In this document: positions 8,860-17,852 of the stretch, piece by piece
Numbering within the stretch: the first letter of the stretch is position 1
How the letters are laid out: each line of letters begins with the position of its first letter
Assembly (NCBI GenBank): GCA_963722415.1
Contig: CAVRNI010000039.1
Location: 248,001 to 312,000 of the forward strand
Source of the DNA: JALOLG01 sp963722415
GTDB taxonomy: Bacteria > Actinomycetota > Acidimicrobiia > Acidimicrobiales > Ilumatobacteraceae
Length of the DNA stretch: 64,000 bases
Direction of reading: 5' to 3'
Notes under the pieces: model-generated
Database searches by the model: none
The model's input: the letters and a program-made list of their open reading frames with translations, nothing else
What the model was told of the DNA's origin: nothing
Program-made: the position numbers and the translations under genes

Positions 8860-10151
8860 GTCGCAACATTCTCACGTTGCACGGAGCTTGGCCTTCCGTG
8901 CACGGAGCTGGGTCTCGTGCGGGTCTCGGTCCACGCCATCCCGTGTTCCACATCGGGCTCGCGCGGGAGTCCCAGCACCTGTTCGGCGACGATGTTGCGC
9001 TGCACGGCGAACGTGCCGCCGCCGAGCGTGAGCGCCGGTGAGAACAGGTAGCCGTAGTGCCAGATCGGATCGACGTCGGGATACTGGCTGCCGACACCGC
9101 GCGCGAACCTGATCTCGGTCGCGCCGCTGCGCATGTGCGCAGGGATCTCACCCGCCGGACCGGATCCCGTCAGCACACCGTCGATCCCGGCGAGGTCCTT
9201 GGCGAGGCTCATCACGTGCTGACCGTGCTCGTCGGACATGATCTTCTGGATCGACGCCTCGGCACCGGGTGTGCGGCCGTGGAGCTTGGCGCTGAGGCTG
9301 CGCAGCCGGTTGAGCCGCAGCACCTCGGCTTCGCAGTAGAGCCGGGCGAGTCGATCGCGCATCACCGGATCGGCGACGCCACCATCCGACCGGACCGACG
9401 TGCGCACGAGGTCGATGAGCGCCTCGGCCGACGGGCCGGTCCCCCACAGCGAGCCGGCCGACGACAGCGACACCCGCTCGTTGGCGAGCGTCACCTTGGC
9501 GAGCCGCCACCCGTCGCCCTCGTCGCCGACGCGCAGCGAGACCGGAAGCCGCATGTCGTCGAAGAACAGCTGGTTGAACGAGTGCGCCGTCGTCATGTCG
9601 AGGATCGGGCGCATCGACAGCCCGGGCGTGTCCATCGGCAGGATGAAGTAGGAGATGCCCTTGTGCTTGGGGACGTTGGGGTCGGTCCGCGCGATGAGGA
9701 TCCCGTACTGCGCGTGGTGTGCGCCGCTCGACCAGATCTTCGAGCCGTTGATCACGTACTCGTCGCCATCGCGCTCGGCGCGGGTGGCGAGGCTGGCCAG
9801 GTCGGACCCGGAGTCGGGTTCGCTGAACAGCTGACACCAGAACTCGTCGCCGCTCAGGATGGGCGGCAGGAAACGCTGCTTCTGCTCCTCGGTGCCCGCC
9901 AACAAGATCGTGGGCGCCGCCCACCCGATTCCGATCGGGTTGTTCGGCAGCGCCACGCCCGCCGCCTGCAGCTCGTGTTCGATGATCAGCTGGTGCATCG
10001 GGTCGGCGTCGAGTCCCCACGGCGCTGGCCAGTGCGGCACCACGTAGCCGGCCTCGGCGAGTTGACGTCCGGTCGGGTGGCGGTTGGCGGCCAGCCACTC
10101 GCGTACCGCGAGCCGGCGCGGATCGTCGTCGGCCGGCAGGTCGAAATCCAT
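8856..10151 (-). CDS. acyl-CoA dehydrogenase family protein
   Basis: A 431-aa flavoprotein that introduces an alpha,beta double bond into an acyl-CoA. The middle beta-domain has the family strand LFSEPDSGSDLASLATRA, followed by INGSKIWSSGAHHAQYG. The C-terminal helical domain has the GVLTGSGPAG stretch and ends with an unusual 30-residue tail rich in Arg and Ser after VAEQVLGLP. ATG 10151 shares one base with the AtuA stop. Being between AtuA and the flavin oxygenase, it probably acts on a branched or terpenoid acyl-CoA. Confidence 0.9.
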   Translation of the reverse strand: MDFDLPADDDPRRLAVREWLAANRHPTGRQLAEAGYVVPHWPAPWGLDADPMHQLIIEHELQAAGVALPNNPIGIGWAAPTILLAGTEEQKQRFLPPILSGDEFWCQLFSEPDSGSDLASLATRAERDGDEYVINGSKIWSSGAHHAQYGILIARTDPNVPKHKGISYFILPMDTPGLSMRPILDMTTAHSFNQLFFDDMRLPVSLRVGDEGDGWRLAKVTLANERVSLSSAGSLWGTGPSAEALIDLVRTSVRSDGGVADPVMRDRLARLYCEAEVLRLNRLRSLSAKLHGRTPGAEASIQKIMSDEHGQHVMSLAKDLAGIDGVLTGSGPAGEIPAHMRSGATEIRFARGVGSQYPDVDPIWHYGYLFSPALTLGGGTFAVQRNIVAEQVLGLPREPDVEHGMAWTETRTRPSSVHGRPSSVQRENVAT

Positions 10152-11911
10152 CACATCTCGTCTATCAGCGCGTCGGGGATATCGACGACACGGGCCCGCA
10201 GCCACTCGCCGAGACTCTTGGCCTGGGCGTCCTGCCGGGTCGAGGCCGCGACACCTTCCTCCAAGATCCCGTGGATGACGAAGTTCAGGGAGCGGATGTT
10301 CGGCAACCGGTAGCGGTCGATCGAGAACCGGCTGGCCTCGGGCAGCAGCTCGATCAGCCGCTCGGTCGTGAGGAACTCGTCGAGCCACGCCCACGCCGGG
10401 TCGGAGCGGGCGAACACCCCGACGTTCGCATCCCCGCCCTTGTCCCCCGAGCGGGCACCGACGACGCGACCGAACGGGGCGGGGGTCGTCGGCCCGTCGG
10501 GCGCAGCGGCGGCCGGGCCGTCGGCCGGGATGACCGGGACGGGCCCGGACGGCGCAGTCGCCTCGATCTGGGTCGTGCGATCACCCACGTGCACGTACTG
10601 CGGCACGACGTCACGATCGATGAGCGCCGGGCGGTACACGCCGTACGGGCTCGCCGCGCTCGGTCCCCCGCCGACGCCGTACATCCCGGGGATGCTCGAC
10701 AGCGCGGTCTCGATGACGGCGTCGGAGAACGCCCGGCCGACCTTGCGTTCGTCGGGATCCTTGACGGAGATCCGCCACAGCGCCGTCGCCTCCTCGTTCG
10801 TCGTCGGGTCGGGCTTGTCGGTGCGCACGACGCGCGTCACGATCGAAGCGAAGTCGTCCGGGTCGTACGGGCACGCGGCCCAGAACGCGTCGGCGACGAC
10901 CTTCGCCTTCCACTCGACGTCGAGGCCGGTCAACGCGATCGCCATGTCGTTGCGATATCCGCCGAGCTCGTTCATGGCGACCTTGAGTGTCGACGGCGGG
11001 GGCTCGCCCTTGACGCCGTGGATGCGAACCCGGTCGGCCGCGATCTGATCGAGCTCGATCGTGTCGAACCGGGCGATCACGTCGGGTCCGAGGTACGCGG
11101 GTCCGCCGATCTCGTACAGCAGCTGCGACGTGACGGTGCCGATCGACACCTGGCCGCCGGTGCCGTCGTGCTTGCCGACCACCGACGATCCGTCGGCGGC
11201 GACCTCGACCCACGGGAAGCCGAGCCGCGCCATGCCCGGCACCTCGGCGAAGAACGAGTAGTTGCCACCCGTCGCCTGCGCGCTGCATTCGACGACGTGC
11301 CCGGCGACGACACCTCCGGCGAGGGCATCCCAGTCGTCGCGTGCCCAGCCGTGGTGCCACGCCGCGGGACCACAGGTGACGGCGGCGTCGGTGACGCGAC
11401 CGGTGATCACGATGTCGGCGCCCTGGGCGAGGGCTTCGACGATGCCCCAGCACCCGAAGTAGGCGTTGGCGGTGATGAGCTTGGTGTGGTCACCGAGCTC
11501 ACTCCCGTCGACGAACGGGCGGATCGCGCCCGACGCCACGAGCTCGTCGATCCGTGGGAGCACGTCGTCGCCGTCGACGTACGCGATCACCGGTGCCAGC
11601 CCGAGTTTGGCGGCGACGTCCTGCACCGCCTCCGCGCACCCACGTGGGTCGAGCCCGCCCGCGTTCGACACGACCTTGATCGAGCGGTCGAGGCACGTCC
11701 CCATCACCTGCTCCATCTGGGTGACGAACGTCCCGGCGAAGCCACCACCGGGGCGCCTGGCCCGGATCCGGCTCAGGATCAGCATCGTCAGTTCGGCCAG
11801 CCAGTCGCCGGTGAGCACGTCGATCGGGCCGCCTTCGACCATCTCGCGGGCACCTGCCAGGCGGTCGCCGAAGAACCCCGAGCAGTTGGCGATGCGGATC
11901 GGTTCGGTCAT
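10151..11911 (-). CDS. acyclic terpene utilisation AtuA family protein
   Basis: A 586-aa protein with an AtuA (DUF1446) domain over residues 1 to about 450, starting IRIANCSGFFGDRLAGAREM, and a C-terminal AtuA-like ferredoxin-fold domain from GARSGDKGGDANVGVFARS to the end. AtuA is required for citronellol/geraniol catabolism in Pseudomonas, but its reaction is unproven; relatives occur in leucine and other branched-acyl clusters. ATG 11911 fits the family start. A GTG at 11932 would overlap the biotin-carrier stop as GTGA and add seven charged residues, and is a fair alternative. Confidence 0.87.
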   Translation of the reverse strand: MTEPIRIANCSGFFGDRLAGAREMVEGGPIDVLTGDWLAELTMLILSRIRARRPGGGFAGTFVTQMEQVMGTCLDRSIKVVSNAGGLDPRGCAEAVQDVAAKLGLAPVIAYVDGDDVLPRIDELVASGAIRPFVDGSELGDHTKLITANAYFGCWGIVEALAQGADIVITGRVTDAAVTCGPAAWHHGWARDDWDALAGGVVAGHVVECSAQATGGNYSFFAEVPGMARLGFPWVEVAADGSSVVGKHDGTGGQVSIGTVTSQLLYEIGGPAYLGPDVIARFDTIELDQIAADRVRIHGVKGEPPPSTLKVAMNELGGYRNDMAIALTGLDVEWKAKVVADAFWAACPYDPDDFASIVTRVVRTDKPDPTTNEEATALWRISVKDPDERKVGRAFSDAVIETALSSIPGMYGVGGGPSAASPYGVYRPALIDRDVVPQYVHVGDRTTQIEATAPSGPVPVIPADGPAAAAPDGPTTPAPFGRVVGARSGDKGGDANVGVFARSDPAWAWLDEFLTTERLIELLPEASRFSIDRYRLPNIRSLNFVIHGILEEGVAASTRQDAQAKSLGEWLRARVVDIPDALIDEM

Positions 11912-11928
11912 CCGTTCACGGCGCTCTC

Positions 11929-12390
11929 TCACTCCGCGACCTCGAGGACGACGAGCAGGTCGCCCGCATCCACGCGATCTCCGACGCCGATGCGGACCTC
12001 GGCGACGGTGGCCGCGGCCGCCGCGGTGATCTTGTGCTCCATCTTCATCGCTTCCAGCACGAGCAGCAATTGGCCTTCGGCCACCACGTCACCGGGCACG
12101 ACGTGGACAGCGATCACGGTCCCTGGCAACGGGGCGACCGGCCCGCTGCCGACGAGCTCGGCCGCGTGGTCGGCGAACCTCGCAGCCGGCCTCCACGTCG
12201 CGCTCCCACCCGCGGCTCGGGTGTGCCACGACTCGCCGCGCTGTCGCACGGTCACGAGCCGGCGGTATCCGTCCACCTCGAGCGCAAGCCGTTCGTCGTC
12301 CCGGTCGATGACGCGCACGGCGAGCCGCCGGCGCTCGTCCGGTCCGAGCGAGCCGTCGGCGGTGGGCGCGGGGAACGGCCCGACCCACAC
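11929..12390 (-). CDS. biotin carrier (BCCP) part of a split acyl-CoA carboxylase alpha subunit
   Basis: A 153-aa protein whose last 75 residues are a biotinyl domain with the biotin-accepting Lys in LEAMKMEHKITA. Before it are beta-strands such as LALEVDGYRRLVTV that match the BT (linker) domain of full-length alpha subunits. The protein therefore begins inside a domain. The biotin carboxylase ORF just upstream ends inside the same domain, and the 47-bp palindrome at 12399-12445 lies exactly between. Together 513 and 153 residues make a normal alpha subunit of about 660. The GTG start at 12390 is only where an open frame permits it. Confidence 0.8.
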   Translation of the reverse strand: MWVGPFPAPTADGSLGPDERRRLAVRVIDRDDERLALEVDGYRRLVTVRQRGESWHTRAAGGSATWRPAARFADHAAELVGSGPVAPLPGTVIAVHVVPGDVVAEGQLLLVLEAMKMEHKITAAAAATVAEVRIGVGDRVDAGDLLVVLEVAE

Positions 12391-12398
12391 GTCGACCG

Positions 12399-12445
12399 AT
12401 CTCGTGAAGTTTCGGCGTCCTGAGAGCGCCGAAACTTCACGAGAT
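12399..12445. repeat. 47-bp palindromic element, copy 2 (inside the carboxylase alpha gene)
   Basis: A perfect 19-bp inverted repeat (left arm ATCTCGTGAAGTTTCGGCG, right arm its exact complement) around a 9-nt loop at 12418-12426. It supplies the TGA stop of the biotin carboxylase ORF and lies between that ORF and its BCCP half. The two ORFs are in different frames, which fits insertion of a length not divisible by three. Confidence 0.92.
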
Positions 12446-13978
12446 GGTGGGTTGATGACGTACTCGATGCGAGTGGTGCTCGCCGGTGCGCTCGTCGATC
12501 CAGGTTTGGCGCTGCCCCTGGATCCGCACGTTGCGCCACCCCGACGGGGCGAATTCCCACACGGCAGCCGTGGCGCGATCGGCGGCCTCGGCGGCGAGCA
12601 CAGCGGCGATCAGGAGCGCCAACCGTTCGTCACCGGCCGGACCGACGGCGGTCAGGACCTCGGGATGACTGTCGAGGTACGACGTCGGCGTGCGGCCGGC
12701 GAGGAAGTCGGGCTCGCGCAGGATCGCGACGAGCGTGTCGACGTTGGTGCGCACGCCGGTGACGTCGGCGTCGGCGAGCGCCTTGGCCAGCATGGCCGCC
12801 GCCTGGTGGCGGTCGCGTCCGTAGCCGATGACCTTGGCGAGCAATGAGTCGTAGTCGGCCGACACGACTGAACCGGCGCGCGTGCCGCTATCGACGCGCA
12901 CGCGGTGGCCGATCTCGAAACCCGTGATCTCGCCCGTCGAGGGCAGCCACCCCGCGGCCGGGTCCTCGGCGACGATGCGGGCCTCGATCACACTCGCATC
13001 GCGGTGCATGTCGATCGCTTCCTGCGGCCACGGCAGCGGCTCGCCGTCGGCGACGCGGAGCTGCAGTTCGACGAGGTCGACGCCGAACCTCCACTCCGTC
13101 ACCGGGTGCTCGACCTGCAGGCGCGTGTTGACCTCGAGGAAGTTGATCGTGCCGTCATCACCGACGAGGAACTCGACGGTGCCGGCGTTCTCGTAACCGA
13201 CATGGCGAGCGAGCGCGAGCGCGCCGTCCAACAACGCCTGCCGGGTCTCGCCGGAGATGCTCGGCGACGGCGTCTCCTCGATGATCTTCTGGTTGCGGCG
13301 CTGGATCGAACACTCGCGCTCGCCGTAGTGGACCACGTTGCCGTGCCGATCGCCCATGATCTGGACCTCGACGTGATGCCCGTGCTCGATGTACGGCTCG
13401 ATGAAGACGCGACCATCGCCGAACGCGGACTCGGCCTCGCGTGCCGCCGACTCGACGGCCGCGGCGAGCTCGGACTCGTCGCGCACGACACGCATCCCCC
13501 GGCCGCCACCTCCGGCCGCCGCCTTCACGAGCACCGGCATCGTGAGACCGGTCGGCACCGCGCCCGGCGCGGCGTCGTGGATCGGCGTGGTCGGGACGCC
13601 CGCTTCGATCGCCGCCTTCTTCGCCGCCACCTTGTCGCCGAGCAGGGCGATCTGATCGGGGGTCGGCCCGACCCAGATCAACCCGGCGTCGATCACGGAC
13701 CGTGCGAACGTCGCGCTCTCGGCGAGGAAGCCGTAGCCGGGGTGGACCGCGTCGCATCCGGTGTCGAGCGCGGCCTGCAGCACAGCATCCCCACGGAGGT
13801 ACGACTCGGCCGGGCTCGACCCACCGAGCGCCACGGCGAGGTCGACCGAGTCGACGTGCAGCGCGTTGCGGTCGGGCTCGGCGTACACGCCGACCGTCTC
13901 GATGCCCATCTCGCGGGCCGTCGCCGCGATCCGCACGGCGATCTCGCCGCGATTGGCGATGAGCAGGCGGCGGATCAT
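12437..13978 (-). CDS. acyl-CoA carboxylase, biotin carboxylase part
   Basis: A 513-aa ATP-grasp enzyme that carboxylates biotin from bicarbonate and ATP. It opens with MIRRLLIANRGEIAVRI, then has the glycine-rich lid KAAAGGGGRGMRVV, the core motif EVNTRLQVEHPVTE with metal and catalytic residues, and the C-terminal ADYDSLLAKVIGYG. The last 40 residues (PSGWRNVRIQGQRQ and on) enter the BT domain and stop abruptly inside the palindrome. The start codon shares a base with the carboxyltransferase stop. The long upstream frame on this strand is a shadow of that gene. Confidence 0.92.
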   Translation of the reverse strand: MIRRLLIANRGEIAVRIAATAREMGIETVGVYAEPDRNALHVDSVDLAVALGGSSPAESYLRGDAVLQAALDTGCDAVHPGYGFLAESATFARSVIDAGLIWVGPTPDQIALLGDKVAAKKAAIEAGVPTTPIHDAAPGAVPTGLTMPVLVKAAAGGGGRGMRVVRDESELAAAVESAAREAESAFGDGRVFIEPYIEHGHHVEVQIMGDRHGNVVHYGERECSIQRRNQKIIEETPSPSISGETRQALLDGALALARHVGYENAGTVEFLVGDDGTINFLEVNTRLQVEHPVTEWRFGVDLVELQLRVADGEPLPWPQEAIDMHRDASVIEARIVAEDPAAGWLPSTGEITGFEIGHRVRVDSGTRAGSVVSADYDSLLAKVIGYGRDRHQAAAMLAKALADADVTGVRTNVDTLVAILREPDFLAGRTPTSYLDSHPEVLTAVGPAGDERLALLIAAVLAAEAADRATAAVWEFAPSGWRNVRIQGQRQTWIDERTGEHHSHRVRHQPTIS

Positions 13979-15594
13979 CAGTGGCGCCAGATCCCGTACT
14001 CGCGAGTGCCCTCGACGACGTTGCTGTGCGCGGCCGAGATCGCCATCGCCAGGACGGTCCGGGTGTCGCGCGGGTGGATGATCCCGTCGTCCCAGACGCG
14101 CCCCGTCGCGTAGAGCGCCGTCGATTCGCCTTCGATCTGCGCCTCGAGCGCTCCCGTCTGCGCGGCGAGCGCCTCCTCGTCGACATCGACCCCTCGGCCG
14201 GCCGCCGCGTTGCGGGCGACGATGTCCATCACGCCGGCGAGCTGCTTCGGTCCCATGACGGCGATGCGGTGATTCGGCCACGTGAAGATGAACCGCGGGT
14301 CGTAGGCCTTGCCCGACATCCCGTAGTTGCCGGCGCCGTAGCTGGCGCCGACCATCATCACGAAGTGCGGCACCGTCGAGTTCGACACCGCGTTGATGAG
14401 CTTGGCGCCGTGCTTGATGATGCCGCGCTGCTCGGCCTTCGAGCCGACCATGAAGCCGGTGATGTTCTGGAAGAAGACGAGCGGGGTGTCGATGCGGTTG
14501 CACAGCTGGATGAACTGCGCCCCCTTCTCGGCCTCCTCCGAGAACAGGATCCCGTTGTTGGCGAGCACGCCGACCGGGAACCCGCAGATCGAGCCCCAGC
14601 CACACACGAGTTGGCTGCCGTAGAGCGGCTTGAACTCCTCGAACCGGCTGCCGTCGAGCACCCTGGCGAGGATCTCGCGCACATCGAACGGCACCCGCAC
14701 GTCCGCCGACGCACAACCGGGTAGCTCCTCGGTGTCGTACAGCGGCGGGTCGGCGGGTTCGCTCGGGCCCGGGCCGAGCTTGCGCCAGCGCAGGTGACGC
14801 ACGATGTCGCGGCCGATCCGCAGCGCATCCATCTCGTCGACGGCGAGGTAGTCCGACAGGCCGCTCGTGCGCGAGTGCATCTCGGCGCCGCCGAGCGTCT
14901 CCTCGTCGACGATCTCGTCGATCGCCATCTTCACCAGCGGCGGACCGCCGAGGTATGCGGTGCCGCGGCCCTTCACCATCACCACGTAGTCGCTCATGCC
15001 GGGGACGTAGGCACCACCGGCGGTCGCCGGTCCGAACCCGAGCGTGATCGAAGGGATCCCCATTCTGGAGAGCTGGGTGAGGTTCTTGAAGCCGGCGCCA
15101 CCCGGCACGAAGATGTCGGCCTGCCGCGGCAGGTCGGCGCCGGCCGACTCGTTGAGCGTGATCACCGGCAGGCGGTTGCGCCGGATGATCTCGTAGAGGC
15201 GGGCGCTCTTGGTCAACGTCGTCGGATTCGTCGAGCCACCGCGATACGTCATGTCGGTGCCGCTGATCGCGACCTCGACACCCTCGACGACGCCGATCCC
15301 GGACACCGTGCCGGCGCCGATCGGATCCTGCGTACCCCACGCCGCCAGCGGGCTGAGCTCGAGGAACGCCGAGTTCGGATCGACGAGTGCTTCGATCCGT
15401 TCGCGCACGAGCATCTTGCCGCGGGCGCGATGGCGGTCGACGTAGCGCTGGCCGCCGATCGAGGGCACCGCGGCCAGCTGCGCCTCGACCTGCGCCCACA
15501 GCGCGTTCATCGCGTCGAGGTTCGACGTGTAGTCGTCGGAGCGGGTGTCGAGTTTGCTGCGCAGTGTCGGGCCACGACCGGAGACGTCAGTCAC
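13978..15594 (-). CDS. acyl-CoA carboxylase beta subunit (carboxyltransferase)
   Basis: A 538-aa crotonase-fold carboxyltransferase with two domains. Seen: ARGKMLVRERIEALVDP near the N-terminus, the acyl-binding GGAGFKNLTQLSRMGIP and GPATAGGAYVPGMSDY, and in the second half FFQNITGFMVGSKAE and VGASYGAGNYGMSG. Length and motifs fit the methylcrotonyl-/geranyl-CoA carboxylase branch better than the propionyl-CoA one. With AtuA and the dehydrogenase alongside, a geranyl-CoA-like or methylcrotonyl-CoA substrate is likely; I cannot separate them by eye. Start is GTG. Confidence 0.9.
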   Translation of the reverse strand: MTDVSGRGPTLRSKLDTRSDDYTSNLDAMNALWAQVEAQLAAVPSIGGQRYVDRHRARGKMLVRERIEALVDPNSAFLELSPLAAWGTQDPIGAGTVSGIGVVEGVEVAISGTDMTYRGGSTNPTTLTKSARLYEIIRRNRLPVITLNESAGADLPRQADIFVPGGAGFKNLTQLSRMGIPSITLGFGPATAGGAYVPGMSDYVVMVKGRGTAYLGGPPLVKMAIDEIVDEETLGGAEMHSRTSGLSDYLAVDEMDALRIGRDIVRHLRWRKLGPGPSEPADPPLYDTEELPGCASADVRVPFDVREILARVLDGSRFEEFKPLYGSQLVCGWGSICGFPVGVLANNGILFSEEAEKGAQFIQLCNRIDTPLVFFQNITGFMVGSKAEQRGIIKHGAKLINAVSNSTVPHFVMMVGASYGAGNYGMSGKAYDPRFIFTWPNHRIAVMGPKQLAGVMDIVARNAAAGRGVDVDEEALAAQTGALEAQIEGESTALYATGRVWDDGIIHPRDTRTVLAMAISAAHSNVVEGTREYGIWRH

Positions 15595-15695
15595 GGGTCA
15601 CCCCCTCCGTCGCCTTCGGCCCCACATCGGAGCGACGATACGTTGTGCCCGGACATCGGGACGAACACGCGGGGACGAGCACGAAAGGGGTGTCG

Positions 15696-16484
15696 ATGAG
15701 CGTGCGCGACGTGGCCAGCGACCTGCTCGCCGAGCACGACGCACTCGACGCGATCGTCGCCCCGCTGCCCGACGACCAGTGGGGCGCGCCGACGCCGAGC
15801 CCGGGCTGGACCGTCGCCGACCAGATCGGGCACCTCACCTACTTCGACGGCACCGCGGCGCTGGCGATCACCGACCCCGACGCGTTCGCGGCGTCGAAGG
15901 ACGCGCTGTTCACGTCGTACGACGGCGGCGAGACGCTCACGCTCGGCCTGTATCGGACGATGTCACCCGCTGAGTTGCTGGCGGCGTGGCGCGAGAATCG
16001 ACGGCTGCTCGCCGACGCGATCGCCACGCTCGCCGACGACTCGCGGGTGGTGTGGTACGGACCGTCGATGGGCGCCAAGTCGTTCGTGACGGCGCGGCTG
16101 ATGGAGACGTGGGCGCACGGCCAGGACATCGTCGACACCGTCGGAGCCGAGCGACAGCCGACCGACCGGCTCCGCCACGTCGCCCAGATCGGGTTCATCA
16201 CCCGTGGCTGGTCGTACGTCAACCGCGGCCTGGAGCCGCCGGACGTGCCGGTGTTCGTGGAGCTCACGGCACCGTCGGGTGCGACGTGGACGTGGGGTCC
16301 CGACGACGCCGCCGAACGCGTCACGGGTCCGGCGGAGGACTTCTGCCTTGTCGTCACACAACGGCGGCATGTCGACGACACCGCGCTGCGCGTCGAAGGC
16401 GATGTCGCCAGGGAGTGGCTGCTCTACGCCCAGGCGTTCGCCGGCGCCGCGACCGACGGACCGGCGCCGAGGACCGCGACGTGA
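15696..16484 (+). CDS. TIGR03084 family metal-binding protein
   Basis: A 262-aa member of the mycothiol-dependent maleylpyruvate isomerase-like superfamily, subgroup TIGR03084. Typical metal and core segments are SPGWTVADQIGHLTYFDG and RLMETWAHGQDIVDTVG, with a C-terminal SCP2-like beta domain. The ATG at 15696 has an AAAGGGG ribosome-binding site eight bases upstream. The gene is divergent from the carboxylase operon, a frequent neighbourhood for this subgroup, so it probably belongs to the same catabolic pathway. The reaction is unknown. Its stop overlaps the next start as GTGA. Confidence 0.85.
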   Translation: MSVRDVASDLLAEHDALDAIVAPLPDDQWGAPTPSPGWTVADQIGHLTYFDGTAALAITDPDAFAASKDALFTSYDGGETLTLGLYRTMSPAELLAAWRENRRLLADAIATLADDSRVVWYGPSMGAKSFVTARLMETWAHGQDIVDTVGAERQPTDRLRHVAQIGFITRGWSYVNRGLEPPDVPVFVELTAPSGATWTWGPDDAAERVTGPAEDFCLVVTQRRHVDDTALRVEGDVAREWLLYAQAFAGAATDGPAPRTAT

Positions 16485-17384
16485 CCGCGACACTCGACTG
16501 GTACGGCTGCGCGACGTTCCGCCTGCGGACCGGCGGGCTGACGATCTTCCTCGACGCGTACATCGACCGCGCCGACAACGCCGCCGGACCGCAACCACGC
16601 CAGCGTGCCGACGACATCGACGTGTGCGATTGGGTCGTGATCGGGCACTCGCACTTCGATCACCTCTACGGCGCCGAGCGGATCATGGCCAACACCTCCG
16701 CCACGCTGATCGGCAGCTACGAGAGCGTACGGCTGATGGCCGAGGCCGGCGTCCCGGAGGAGCGCATGGTGTGCGTGGCCGGAGGCGAGACGGTCGAGCT
16801 CGGCAACGGACGTCACGGTGTCGGTGTACCCGAGCCAGCACAGCTGCGTCTGGTCACACACCAAGATGCACGCCGCCGACGAGGTGTGCGTCGGCGATCT
16901 CGGCGTCAACTGGCACGAGCAGCAGCGGCGGATGGCCGAGCTGATGCAGTTCGTCACGACGTCGCTGGCGCCACCTGCGATCGAGCACGTCATCGAGGCA
17001 CGGTCCGGTCACAGCTCGCGCGGCGACGGCGGCGCGCTCGTCTACGTCTTCGACACTCCCGACGGCCGGCTGTTGTACCAGGACACGTCGGGCCACTGGA
17101 GCGGTGTCCTCCGCGACCTCCGACCCGACGTGGCGATCCTCGCCGCGGCCGGGCGAGGGAACATCGACGGTGAGCCGATCCAGGGTTCGCTCGCCGACTT
17201 CGTCGCCCGCCAGGTCGAGATGCTGCAGCCCCGGTCGGTCGTGCTCAGCCATCACGACGACTGGCTCCCGGGCTTCTCCATCGACACCGACGTCAACCCG
17301 ATCCGCGAAGCAATCGACCGCGTCGCCCCCGGCACGCGCCTGCTCGAGCTCGGCTACGTCGACGCCACCCCGATCCTCCCCTGA
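16481..17384 (+). CDS. MBL-fold (UlaG-like) hydrolase, frameshifted
   Basis: A metallo-beta-lactamase fold hydrolase of about 300 aa, close to the UlaG-like group. The first part from GTG 16481 gives LDWYGCATFRLRTGGLTIFL and the metal motif VVIGHSHFDHLYG. At about 16811 the frame breaks: the expected GVTVSVYPSQHSCVWSHT continues one frame on, through GHSSRGDGGALVYVF and VVLSHHDDWLPGF to a stop at 17384. One extra base in GGACGTC explains the break. It may be a pseudogene or a sequence error. Probably cotranscribed with the TIGR03084 gene. Confidence 0.8.
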
Positions 17385-17410
17385 CGCATTCGCCCGCTCC
17401 GAATCGCGTT

Positions 17411-17455
17411 CTGGGCTGCTGATCCTTGCGACAGTCGAAAGAAATAGCAGCCCAG
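17411..17455. terminator. hairpin between convergent UlaG-like and YciI genes
   Basis: A 10-bp perfect stem, CTGGGCTGCT with AGCAGCCCAG, around a 25-nt loop, placed between two convergent stops. There is no clear T-run on either side, so it is only a probable bidirectional terminator. Confidence 0.5.
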
Positions 17456-17495
17456 ATGGCTCGGGGGCCAGCCCTCTCCTGTCCGACGGATCGGC

Positions 17496-17786
17496 TTAGG
17501 TGCGCCTGCCGTCGAGGCGGATCGTCCACGGGTCGATCGCGTCGATCACGAGATGCGTGTCGCGCCAGGGATCGTCGGCGAGCGTGGCGCGCACGGCGTC
17601 CTCCGACTCGGCCTCGACGGCGAGAACCACGCGGTGTTCGTCCGCGAGCGGCCCGCCCAGGACGACGAACCCCGCGTCGACGAGGCCGTCCATGAAGGCC
17701 GCGTGGGCCAGCCAGCCGGACTGCTCCTCCAAGGGCCGGGACGGATCCCATTCGGGGCCGGTGCGCTGGATGAGGACGAGGAACAT
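17496..17786 (-). CDS. YciI family protein
   Basis: A 96-aa ferredoxin-fold protein of the YciI/YCII family. It begins MFLVLIQRTGPEWDPSRP, then HAAFMDGLVDAGFVVLGGPL with the conserved His/Asp positions, and ends with DPWTIRLDGRRT. Family members are small, stand-alone and mostly uncharacterised; some act as dehydrochlorinase-like enzymes or domains. ATG 17786 is used; a GTG six bases further upstream adds two residues. Confidence 0.83.
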   Translation of the reverse strand: MFLVLIQRTGPEWDPSRPLEEQSGWLAHAAFMDGLVDAGFVVLGGPLADEHRVVLAVEAESEDAVRATLADDPWRDTHLVIDAIDPWTIRLDGRRT

Positions 17787-17852
17787 GGCCACGCCCCGTT
17801 TCTACCGCATGACGGGGTTTGTTGCCCGGGGTGCGTGGGAAAGGGTTACGGC

